Below, piece after piece: positions 1 through 10,261 of a stretch of 64,000 nt of DNA. Numbering within the stretch: the stretch's first letter is position 1; each line of letters starts with the position of its first letter. Made by a program: the position numbers and the translations under genes. The notes beneath the pieces are model-generated. The model worked only from the letters and a program-made list of their open reading frames with translations, was not told where the DNA came from and ran no database searches. The stretch comes from Avena insularis (taxonomy: Eukaryota; Streptophyta; Magnoliopsida; Poales; Poaceae), in assembly GCA_023614405.1 (NCBI GenBank), contig CM042689.1, positions 278,821,533 to 278,885,532 of the forward strand, in the 5' to 3' direction.

Positions 1-403
1 ATTACAAAAACCCCCCTTCACTTGTTAGTATTAGTTTGCGAGTACTTAAAGAGTACTCATGGCTTTGTCCCTGGATATTCCCGTGGCCAGACTATGAAGA
101 GGAGTACCAGGACGAAGGACCCTAGGAAGGTTACGACAACTAGGATTATCTCCCATCTTAGCATTGCCTGTGACCCCGAAGATGGAGCTTCGCCTACGCT
201 ACCTTTATTATTACGTATTCCGCTGCCTGAGTTGTATTAAGAACTGGATCATGAGATCCTTATTTGTGTAAGACCTTATGTATGGTTTTTAATGGATGAT
301 GTACTGTGGTATCCAATTCTGTTATGTCTCGCAAAAATGGTAATCTTGGGATTGCGATGTATGGCATAACAGGCATCTAGGATTAAAAATCCGGGTGTTG
401 ACA
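1..403 (+). repeat. 5' LTR, 3'-terminal 403 bp
   Basis: These bases align end to end with 9859-10261, the end of the 3' LTR, with only scattered substitutions. Both copies finish in GGGTGTTGACA. The primer binding site follows four bases later. Confidence 0.95.
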
Positions 404-406
404 AGT

Positions 407-420
407 TGGTATCAGAGCCA
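407..420 (+). other. Primer binding site (initiator Met tRNA)
   Basis: TGGTATCAGAGCCA lies just after the LTR end and matches the 3' end of plant initiator methionine tRNA, the usual minus-strand primer for these elements. Confidence 0.92.
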
Positions 421-669
421 TCCTGACCATAGGAGACCCTAGTTAGACTGGACGTTTGAATCAAAAACTTAGTTTCAAAACCAAAGGAAGCAAATATTTA
501 CAAAAACTTATTCCCATTCTTATCACCTTGATTCTTTCATAAAAATTCATGTTCCTCAAAAACTCTTGCAAAATACATAAAATTTGACACACTTGATGAC
601 TCTACTAACTTACTCATACTATATTCTTATAGATGTACGTCAAGTACAACAAGTTTTATCAGTTGGGGA

Positions 670-1414
670 ATGGAGGAGCTTATCTTTAAGCGGGATTTGG
701 ACCAGCTTTCGGAACTTCTGGAGCGTCCGCACCCCGAGTTCTTCGAAGCTCAACTCAATGATCAAGGAGGAGAAGATCTGCAGTGGCTAATTGTTGCAAG
801 TCTCCAAGGAAAGATTGAACCTCCCACTGCCGAGGGAATTCAGTTTACCTTAAGAGAGAACAACTGGCTCGATGGACTTGCCAGGGCCATGCAGGAAGCT
901 CTTGCCCGTCTGTGTGGGTAGAGTATCAACCAGATCAAGGGTACCCGCTTTGAGTTTTATCCAAGGCATGATGCTATGGGACAGGCACTAGAATCCCCAT
1001 ACCACCACGAGCTGAAGACTCAGTTGGACCACCTTAGCTTCATGATGTATGATCGTCAGCAGGAATTGGAGAATTGCTGTGACTAATCCAACCACAAGTC
1101 CGCCATCATCAAGACAAAGGATCAGACCATCGCCATGCTAGGAAAGGATCGCAACTCTCGCCGCCGTCAGCTCGACAAGAAGGAGCGCATCATTTCCCGT
1201 CTTCGCCACCGTATCTCGTATTTGGAGGAGACCATCCACGAGAGAGACATGCAGTTGGAGGAAAGGGAGAATGCCGGAGAGGATCTTCGTGGAGACCCCT
1301 ACTGATTTTTTGGAGGATCAGGCTATGGACTTCTTCACCGATGAGGATGATTTCGCCTTCATCGATTATGATGAGGATGATGAGGATGACGACTACACCG
1401 ACTCCGAGGAGTAG
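670..1414 (+). pseudogene. Extra ORF ahead of gag, acidic C-terminus, broken
   Basis: An ATG at 670 opens a reading frame that starts MEELIFKRDLDQLSELLERP and continues past in-frame stops at 919 (TAG) and 1081 (TAA). After a frameshift near 1300 it ends in a strongly acidic tail rich in Asp and Glu, with its stop at 1412-1414. The middle (about 1100-1290) is rich in Lys, Arg, Glu and Gln with spaced Leu and Ile, and looks like a coiled coil. The frame is long, separate from gag and biased toward protein-like composition, so I infer it once encoded a protein of about 245 residues. I recall similar ORFs in long-LTR grass gypsy elements but know no established function. It could be an accessory or nucleic-acid-associated factor; that is speculation. 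Confidence 0.6.
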
Positions 1415-1650
1415 TAGCACTTGAGCACTAGTGTAGTGAGTTGTATTCGGTCCCACTGTATCGTAGTTTCTAGAATGGTTCTTAAAACCATCCGCTTTTC
1501 TTATTTTGTGGTGTGTGTTTGTATCGTGTGCTATGAATGAATGAATGAAAAGCAAGTTGCTAGAAAATCTGAGTCAAACTTTAAGAACTTTTCAAAGTCC
1601 TGGAACCTTAGAAATTTCCCTCTTTTCTCATGATCTATCTCAATCTTTAG

Positions 1651-3262
1651 ATGCCACGCGTAGGAAGTGGTTCATCCCCGGACCCAATGTTGCAGATCCT
1701 GCAAATGTTGGTTTCTGACCGCGAAGCCGAAAGAGCTGAACGTCAAGCCAACCTAGCCACCCTTCAGCAGATAGCTCAGCTAGCCCACAACAATCAAGGC
1801 CAAGGAAACCAGGACAACCATGGATCTAAGCTCAAGAATTTCCAGAACACCAACCCACCTGTTTTCACTAAGTCAGAAGAGCCTTTAGACGCCGATGAAT
1901 GGCTGCAAACCATGGAAAACAACCTAGAAGTCGCCGGAGTGGAAGCTAACGAGAAAGTTCTGTTTGCCACCCATTATCTAGCCGGAGATGCAAGAGCATG
2001 GTGGAACAGTGTTCGTGCAATGACCGGAGGACAGATGATGAACTAGGAGGAATTCAAGGTCAAGTTCAATAGAACCCATGTGCCACCGGGTTTGATCAAG
2101 AGAATGAGAGATGAGTTCAGAGAACTAAAGCAAGGACGGATGACCGTAGTGGAATACCGTGACAAATTCTTGTCATTAGCTAGGTATGCCCCGGATGAGA
2201 TCGACACCGAAGCCAAGAAGAAAAAGAGATTCTTGAATGGTCTGCACGATGAGATGCAGACTGTGTTGGTCAATATCCCCTTTGCTGATATTGAAGCCCT
2301 TGTCGACTCTGCCATCCAGATGGAAGGAAAGATCAACCAAGCCAATGAGAACTGCAGGCGTCGCATGATGCATCAGCCAGGAACCCATCAGACCCCAAAG
2401 TATTGCCCTAACCCATCTCCAGGATTTGCCCTAATAACCAACAGACCCCCGATGAACCGTTCGACCTATCCCAACCATGGAAACCCGAGGCCCGGAGAGA
2501 ATCACAACAACCCCGGCAACTCTGGCAATTTCAACCGTGCACCACCCAAGTTCAACAACAACAATGCTACCACCAATACCAACACTGCCCCGAGGACTGG
2601 AAGCAATGTTGTGCCTGTTGTAGCAAAGGACAAGTCGCAAGTGACTTGTTATGACTGTGGAAATAAGGGTCACTACTCCAATGAGTGCCCCAAGAAGAAT
2701 GCCGCAGCCCCCAATGCAAATGCCCCACCAAAGAACATCGGTGTTCAGCCCGAAGAAAGTTTGCCCTGTGGAACTCGCTCAACCGCAACGGCCGCCTTTT
2801 TTCTCATGCACGTGAAGAAGCCAGAAGCGCCAGACGGGCCGGGTATGTTTTCTGTTAATTCAGTACTCGCTAGAGTGTTGTTTGATTCTGGTGCATCGCA
2901 CTCATTTGTCACCGAATAATTTGCATGCACTAGTAAGATTCAACCAACCAAACTGAAGCATGTTATGATTGTTCAAATCCCCGGTTCAACCACCAAAGCT
3001 AGGCAAACTTGCAAGGCCGTCCCTATCTGAATCCATGGCATAGATTTTTAAGCTAATCTGATAGTACTCGAAACTAAAGGTTTGGAAGTAGTACTAGGAA
3101 TGGATTGGATGACCAAACATAAAGGATTAATTGACTATGCCAAGAAAGCCATAACCATGACCAGTACAGCCGGAATATCAGTCGAGCATGTATCTGAAAC
3201 CTTACCTCGTCAATTCAAGTGCAACAAGAGTATAGCCCAACCTACCATTGACCAAGTCCAGA
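1651..3262 (+). pseudogene. gag and aspartic protease, broken
   Basis: Starts at ATG 1651 (MPRVGSGSSPDPMLQ). A retrotransposon gag domain spans about residues 80-230 and includes an AGDARAWW stretch. An Asn/Pro-rich linker follows, then a CCHC zinc knuckle at about residues 333-346 (C-x2-C-x4-H-x4-C intact), and a protease active site DSGA at about residue 412 (2884). Further on, GMDW motif sequence precedes the reverse transcriptase. Stops interrupt the frame at 2044 (TAG where Trp is expected), at 2917 (TAA), and at two more sites shortly after 3000. In an intact element this would form the particle core and cleave the polyprotein in the cytoplasm. It is non-functional here. Confidence 0.9.
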
Positions 3263-4744
3263 TAGTCTGTGAATACCCCCAATGTATTTCCAGATGTTTT
3301 GCCCGGTATGCCCTCAGATAGGGATATCGAGTTTATCATCGAACTAATCCCCGGAACAGGACCCATAGCCCAGAGACCATATAGTATGAACCCGTATGAA
3401 CTAGAAGAACTGAAGAAGCAACTGGATTCCATGCTGGAAATTGGATTAATTCAACCAAGTGCATCACCATGGAGATCACCTGTCTTGTTCGTAGACAAGA
3501 AGGATGGAGGTAACCATTTGTGTACGGATTACCAGAAGTTGAATGATGTCACCATCAAGAACAAGTACCCATTGCCCAAGATAGAAGATTTGTTTGATCA
3601 GTTGACCGGTGCCAAAGTGTTTTCTAAGATTGATCTTAGAACAGGCTATCATCAACTCAAGATTCGTGCAGAGGATATTCCAAAGACTGACTTTACCACT
3701 AGATATGGATTATACGAGTATATTGTCATGTATTTTGGATTAACCAATGCCCCCGCTTATTTCATGAATCTCATGAATAAGATTTTTATGGACTTCCTGT
3801 ATAAGTTTTTCATTGTTTTCATCGATGACATTCTGATTTATTCCAAATCGGAAGAAGAACATGAGCTACACCTAAGGACCATTCTTGGAACCCTTAGAGA
3901 GCATCAGTTGTATGCCAAGTTTAGCAAATGTGAATTCTGGTTACAGGAGGTAGGATTCCTCGGCCACATTGTATCAGCCGGAGGAATTACCGTTGACCCT
4001 GCCAAAGTAAAAGATGTCGAAGATTGGCAAGCCCCAACCACTCAAACCCAAGTTCGTGCATTTCTCGGATTGGCGGGATACTACCGCAAGTTCGTAGAAG
4101 GATTCTCGAGTATTGCCAGACCCATGACCCAATTGCTGAAGAAGGACAAGAAGTTTGAATGGACCGACAAATGTGAAGCAAGTTTTCAAGAACTCAAGAC
4201 GAGATTGATTTCAGCCCCAATCTTAATCATGCCGGATATCACGAAGCCCTTCGACGTGTATTGTGACGCATCCAAGATCGGTCTCGGATGTGTGATAATG
4301 CAAGAAGGAAAAGTTATATCTTATCTATCTTGACAACTGAAACAACACGAGAAAAATTACCCAACCCATGACCTCGAACTCACAGCCGTAGTTCTAGCCG
4401 TGAAGACATGGAGGCATTACCTGATGGGAAACCGTTGTGAGATTTATTCGGATCACAAGAGCCTGAAGTATATATTCACTCAGAAGGAGCTGAATATGAG
4501 ACAGAGAAGATGGATTGAGCTAATCAAGGATTATGATCTGGACATTCACTATCACCCCGGTAAAGCCAATGTGGTAGCAGATGCCCTTAGCAGATTGCCG
4601 TGCCGCTTGAACTCTATGATTTTGAAGGAGCAACCAAGCTTGCACAAAGAGATGGAAGATTTCCGAATGGAATTAGTGAGTGAAGGATTTTTGGCTAGCA
4701 TAGAACTTCAACCCACTTTGATCAGCCAGATCAAAGAGGCGTAA
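3263..4744 (+). pseudogene. Reverse transcriptase and RNase H, broken
   Basis: The frame moves by one base in the C5 run at 3276-3280, where one extra C fits. The RT domain then runs about 3283-4330 with the gypsy hallmarks: a [10 protein letters not shown] block, the catalytic FIDD (aspartates at 3824 and 3827), a CEFW block and a GFLGHIVS block. RNase H begins with DVYCDAS near 4250. A TGA at 4331 interrupts the domain, which continues through a [11 protein letters not shown] block and an ALSRLPC block before a TAA at 4742. Catalytic RT residues survive, but the protein cannot be made as one piece. Confidence 0.93.
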
Positions 4745-6155
4745 AAAGGAAATGCTAGTATCGATGGAATCAAGCGTCGTATCGGTACAGGCAAAGTACC
4801 CAGATTCACCGAAGACGAAGAAGGAGTCCTGTGGTACAAAGGACGTCTTTTTGTACCAGCAGATTCTGAGTTGAAAGAAGTTATTCTAAAGGAAGCTCAT
4901 GATACTCTTTATTCTATCCACCCCGGAGGAACTAAGATGTATCAAGATTTGAAAGAGCAATTTTGGTGGCATAAGATGAAGAGAGAATCGGAAGCTATAT
5001 CGCCAAGTGTGATATATGTCAGCGAGTCAAGGCGGGACATCAAAGACCCGCTGGATTGTTGTAACCATTGCAGATTCCGGAATGGAAATGGGATTCCGTT
5101 GGAATGGACTTTATCACCGGATTGCCTACTTCTAGTAGGGGAAATGACTCTATCTGGGTCATAGTGGACAGATTGTCCAAAGTCGCCCATTTCTTACCCG
5201 TCGAGACCACATATCAGAGTTTGAAGCTAGCGGAGTTATACATCGCTAGAATCGTCAGTTTGCATGGAGTCCCCAAGAACATCGTATCGGATCGAGGAAC
5301 TCAGTTTACCTCGAGATTCTGGAAGAAAGTCCAAGAAGGTTTAGGAACCCGCCTAGATTTCAGCACCGCGTATCACCCTCAGACCGACGGACAAACGGAG
5401 CGAGTAAATCAAATACTCGAATATATGTTGAGAGCATGTTTGTTAGAATATGGATCTAAGTGGGAAGACTGTCTGCCATTCGCAAAATTTTCATACAACA
5501 ACAGTTATCAAGCCAATTTGCAAATGGCCCCATTTGAATTCATGTATGGAAGAAAGTGTCGCACCCCTTTGAACTGGTCGGAAGTAGGAGAGTCAGATTT
5601 TTGGACCCGACATCCTATGAGAAGCAGAAGAGAAGGTTCACAAGATTAGTGAGCACCTCAAGACTACCTGCATGTAAGAGTTACGCCGACAAGAGACGTC
5701 GAGACCTCGCCTTCAACATAGGATATTTTTTGTAACTGAAGGTGTCGCCATTGAAAGGAATGCAACATTTCCAGCTGAAAGGAAAGTTAGCCCCCAGATA
5801 TATTGGACCCTTCAAAATTCTGAACCGTCGAGGAGAAGTGTCGTATCAATTGGAACTACCGGAAGAGATGTCAGCCGTGCACAATGTGTTCCATATCTCA
5901 TTACTTCGCAAGTGCCTCAAAGTTCTAGAGAAGACCGAAGTGTTCAAGAATATTGATCACCAGACCATAGAAATCAACAATGACCTGACCTATCCCGAAG
6001 TACCCATCCGTATTTTGTAAGAAGTTTTCAGAACTACCAGAACCCGAAGCATTAAGTTTATCAAGATTCAGTGGAGCAACCACACATAATAGGAAGCTAC
6101 CTGGGAGCGCGACGATCACATCAGGACGGAGTTTCCCGATCTCTTCAAATCCTAG
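4745..6155 (+). pseudogene. Integrase with C-terminal chromodomain, broken
   Basis: The HHCC zinc finger is spread across a frameshift near 4995: the His pair lies before it and the CDIC pair near 5008-5019 after it. The integrase core keeps its D, D-35-E triad, with Asp at 5107, Asp at 5290 and Glu at 5398. Two further frameshifts near 5595 and 5680 and several stops follow. A GPF/Y-type module ([13 protein letters not shown]) lies near 5795. The chromodomain runs about 5985-6152 with stops at 6018 and 6087-6092; its aromatic and WER-type positions are still readable. Chromodomains of this class are thought to guide integration to heterochromatin. That fits the nested location but is inference for this copy. 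Confidence 0.92.
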
Positions 6156-6201
6156 GTAATCTTTTTCGTCCTTTTTCAAATCTCGGGACGAGATTTTGTT
6201 T

Positions 6202-6213
6202 AAGGGGTGAAGG
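6202..6213 (+). other. Polypurine tract
   Basis: AAGGGGTGAAGG lies two bases before the 3' LTR, the expected place and composition for the plus-strand primer. Confidence 0.85.
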
Positions 6214-6215
6214 TT

Positions 6216-9200
6216 TGTAACATCCCAAAAATATTTAACTTAAATCATCAAACTCCAATCTTCAAATTTAGGGTTAACAAAAACTTTTCAAATTAAAAAT
6301 ATGAAAGCATTCGTATGTGTATGTATTAAAATTTGGATTCTTTTGAATTGCCATGATTCTATGTTTCTTTGCTTATAAAATGATTCTTAGGTGAAATAAC
6401 AATCATCTAAACAATCCCCAAACTTTCTCCAAAGACAAACAAATCAAAACAAACAAATTAAGTGAATGGTCACTTGGGCCAAATTAACTCCCATGCCTAC
6501 TTTGGCTATCTCTAACTTTCAGAACTTAACAGAAACATGTATGGATCTTTGCAACCCTTGATAGTACTCATAACAAGTAACCAAGGCCCACTTTGTGATC
6601 ATCCAAAAACATTAGAATGCAGAGTTTAAATGACAGTTTAAAATTGAATCTATTTCATATGGGAAGATCCCACTATTTCAAAAACCACTCAAACAAGCTC
6701 AATTTTCAAAACCCAAGCATCCACAGAATCCTCAACACATTCCTAGCACACCCACCAAAAATCTTTTCAAAATTCAAAACTCAAGTTCTTGCGGCCATTT
6801 CATCAAACACTTGGAGACAACAAATCAAACTGGCCAAACTTCACTGTTTTGAGCAGTAACTTGGCTAAGCATTGTTCACCATTGATCACACTTGTCTCCC
6901 CCAGTGCCAACCAGTGCCTTGACCACCCCTACCCCTACCCTTTTCACCATGCCATGCCAATCCGAAGGAACCCTTGCCAGCCGACCATGGCTAGCTAGCC
7001 AGAGCAAGCACCAAGCCTACACACCATGTCTAGGCCACAGGCCACCGTCCACCGCCACCCCCTGTCCAGCGCTCGAACCCTACCACCACTGGACCACACG
7101 CCCAGGCCATGCCAAACCTCTCTGCGACCATGCCGAGAGCGCGCCAGAGCCACCGCCACCTCGCACACGCATCACAAGGCCGCTGCGCGCGCGTGATCAC
7201 CACCGCCCCAGCAACCCCGCAGACACCCCCGTTCGCCGCCCCATGCCTCATAGCCACCGCTCGCCATTGAAGATGCCGCCTCTGCCACGCAGAGCACCGC
7301 ACGTTCCCGACCAATTGCCACCGCCCTACATGCACATTTAATCTCTAGAGCATCGCCAGGAGACCACCCGTCGAACGCCAACCTCGGCCATGCCTCTAGC
7401 TACCCGTAGCCGTGTCGCCACCGTCGCCTGCCCATCCCTCTCGGTCTCGCCGTCGAGCCTATAAAAGGAGGCGACCCCTAGACAATTGAAGCACACCATT
7501 TCACTCCCCTCACCTCACTGATCATTCCATCCCTTAGACGGAGCAAGGCGAGCAGCGCATCGCTGGAATTTGGCCGGGAGCTCGCTGTTGTATAGGAGAA
7601 GAGGAGCCGTTGATTTCGACCACCCCCGGAGCTGCCGCGACCACCCCTGAGTTCGCCATCGTCGACTTCATCGTTTGCCCGCCTCGCCGTCGTCACTGGA
7701 GCCCCGGTATGCCCCCTATGCACCCCCACTGAGCCGCTAGGGTTCGAGCTCGCCGGTGACCTGTTCATCGTCGATCGACGACCCTCAGCCGTCGATCTTC
7801 ATTCTAATCCAACGCACCACATCGCCCCGTACCGCTTCGTGTTTAAAGAGCCACTGACCAGTAGACCCTCCTGTCAGTTGTGCCCCGCGCTGTGGAGTGA
7901 CACTGGGCCGGCCCATTACCCCTTCCCACGCAGCCCACTCGTTTGAATTTAGCTTTTTCTATTTATATTCAAACTTAGTTCTGTACCTAGTTTCAAAAAT
8001 CAACCCAACTCGATTTAGTGAACCAAATTGAATGAAACCAATTTTGTTAGAAAGATATTGAAATTCTTAATCCAAGACCGTTGGATTCAAATCATTTGGA
8101 CCTATAGATCAACCTTGGTAAAAATAACTAGTCAGAAGCTTTCTGCATTCAAACATTTTTCAAATTTCAACCATAATAGCTTTTGAGTTGATTCCAACTC
8201 TCAAAAATCTATTTGATCATACCTTTTAGAATATATAAAAATATATGGGTTTACTTACAGAAATAATGTTCAAGTAATAAAAGAATGCCACATAGGCATT
8301 TCTAGCCACTTTAATGATTTAAAATAAAAAGGTTAAACCTTATTAAATTGTGGCACCACTTTAAATCACATTCCCATGTACTGAAATATGTGGTGATGAC
8401 ATGTGTCAACATGATCCAATGTTTGAGTTGGAGAATATTAAATCATAAGTAGTTTTTCAATGAGTAGAAATTACTTTTCTAAAAATAAAATAAATATGAC
8501 AAATCCTTTAATCTTGTAATGTTAGTGATGATGCTAGATCATCTATAGAACCCTTTTGTGTGATGATTGAAATTATTTAAGTATTGTTTGGTGATTGTGT
8601 ACCTCGTATTTATTCATAGACGCTAGTACCGACCAAGGATACGAGGAGGAAGGAGGATACTACGAAGAAGAAGCCGAGGAGAACTTCAACCACTGCTCTA
8701 CACAAGGCAAGCCTAATACTACTAGTTGATTGAGCAAGCTAACACTTGCAAGATACTCTACTTTAGCAAGCCTTACTAATCAAGTTGACCTATGCAAGCT
8801 AATACTTGCTTGTTATCAGGCCAACTATATGGCTTAAGCATATGTGATCATCCCCACTTGATACCCCATCCTAGTTTTACTTGCAAGCTTTATACTTTAT
8901 TTCTTTATCAAAGCTTTCTCTTAGAGTTTACTTAAGTAAATTGTAGATACTAGAAAGATAATTGAAGGTTGCATAAAGAGCATTAAATTTGGCCTAAGCT
9001 AGATAATCTTAATGTCATCCTAAGGCATGAGATTGAACCTAGTTAAACTACACTTGTTTACCACCCCTCATCAGTACTCACTCCCATTTGTAGATGCTAG
9101 TGCTAAGCACAAAACTTGATCAACTTTAAATGGGAATACTTGGTGGAAAATGGTTATGAAAACCTTGGAATGATGGATCATTCTACTGAGATGTTTTGAC

Positions 9201-10261
9201 ATATGTTTCCCAACACCAGATGATTTTGATGATGAAAATGTTGAGGCATGAGCTTCATCCCTTTATAAAACTGATGGTTGTCTGGATGCGATACCATTCC
9301 AATTTTACCGTACAACCACAATACCCGAAAATTGGGTAGGGCTTGACTGGAAACTTATATACCTTAGTATGGGTTCCCTCACGGCCAAGGTCTGAGCTGA
9401 GGCTACCTTGTGAAGATTATCCACCTGTGCAGTACCCAAGATGACAATTGGTCATGGTTGGGAGGCCAAACTCACAGGAGAGGTGCCTATACTAGGGCGT
9501 GTAATCGAAAGTTTAGGATTGATTATCCGCATACTGAGTATGGTGAATTCAGGATTTGTTCCTGACGGATGTATCGAATGTTGTGGTGAAAGTGTACAAT
9601 CTCTGCAGAGTGTCAAACTATTCGAATAGCCGTGTCCGCGGTTATGGACAGTTGGAGTGGCCATACTGCTCCCCCGTCAGATGTTTTCAAAATGACTTGT
9701 GAAATGAATGGAGATTTTGACTTGACCACAACATAGTTGTGATATGAAATACAAGTTCCCACTTAGGTGTTATAAAATTTCAACTAGCTTTTCTTGCTTC
9801 TGAACTTAGTAGAGGTAAATCTGGCTTTTTGCAAAACAACCATAGAGCTTAGTGTCCTATTACAAAAAACCCCTTCACTTGTTAGTATTAGTTTGCGAGT
9901 ACTTAAAGAGTACTCATGGCTTTGTCCCTGGTTATTCCCGTGGCCAGACTATGAAGAGGAGTACCAGGAGGAAGGACCCCAGGAAGGTTACGACAACTAG
10001 GATCATCTCCCATCGTCAGCATTGCCTGTGACCCCGAAGATGGACCTTCGCCTACGCTACCTTTATTATTACGTATTCCGTTGCTTGAGTTGTATTAAGA
10101 ACTGGATCATGAGATCCTTATTTGTGTAAGACCTTATGTATGGTTTGTAATGGATGATGTACTATGGTATCCAATTCTGTTATGTCTCACAAAAATGGTA
10201 ATCCTGGGATTGCGATGTATGGCATAACAGGCATCTGGAATTAAAAATCCGGGTGTTGACA
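6216..10261 (+). repeat. 3' LTR of the gypsy chromovirus, 4046 bp
   Basis: Begins TGTAACATCCC and ends GGGTGTTGACA, near-complementary termini. Its last 403 bp match the 5' LTR fragment, and its last ~1.1 kb match the reversed copy at 62884-64000. The interior has a GC-rich block (about 6900-7900) that contains the likely promoter, followed by AT-rich DNA. ORFs in the GC-rich block have compositions driven by Pro, His, Arg and Ala codons and are not credible genes. Confidence 0.93.
7459..7467 (+). promoter_or_regulatory. Likely LTR TATA box
   Basis: CTATAAAAG sits at the downstream side of the GC-rich block of the long LTR, a strong plant TATA match. The transcription start would be expected near 7490. 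Confidence 0.6.

Larger units (their letters stand above)
1..10261 (+). mobile_element. Ty3/gypsy chromovirus, Tekay/Del-like, 5' end outside window
   Basis: LTR retrotransposon with the order LTR end, initiator-tRNA primer site, extra ORF, gag with zinc knuckle, protease, reverse transcriptase, RNase H, integrase and chromodomain, polypurine tract, then a 4.05 kb 3' LTR. The chromodomain at the integrase C-terminus and the very long LTR fit the Tekay/Del chromovirus clade. The coding region is inactivated by many stops and frameshifts. The right end abuts interrupted antisense copia reverse transcriptase sequence, so this element inserted into that copia element. The 5-bp target copy should be tcatc (10262-10266) on the right; the left copy lies outside the window. 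The last 403 bases of the two LTRs differ at roughly 15 sites by eye, suggesting an insertion of moderate age. Confidence 0.93.

Noticed and set aside
2043..2930. Antisense frames across gag
   Set aside because: Shadows of the gag coding strand, which has a zinc knuckle and protease site.
6892..7768. Several 70-150 codon frames in the GC-rich block of the gypsy LTR
   Set aside because: Open on both strands at once, composition-driven (Pro, His, Ala, Arg), and inside a non-coding LTR.
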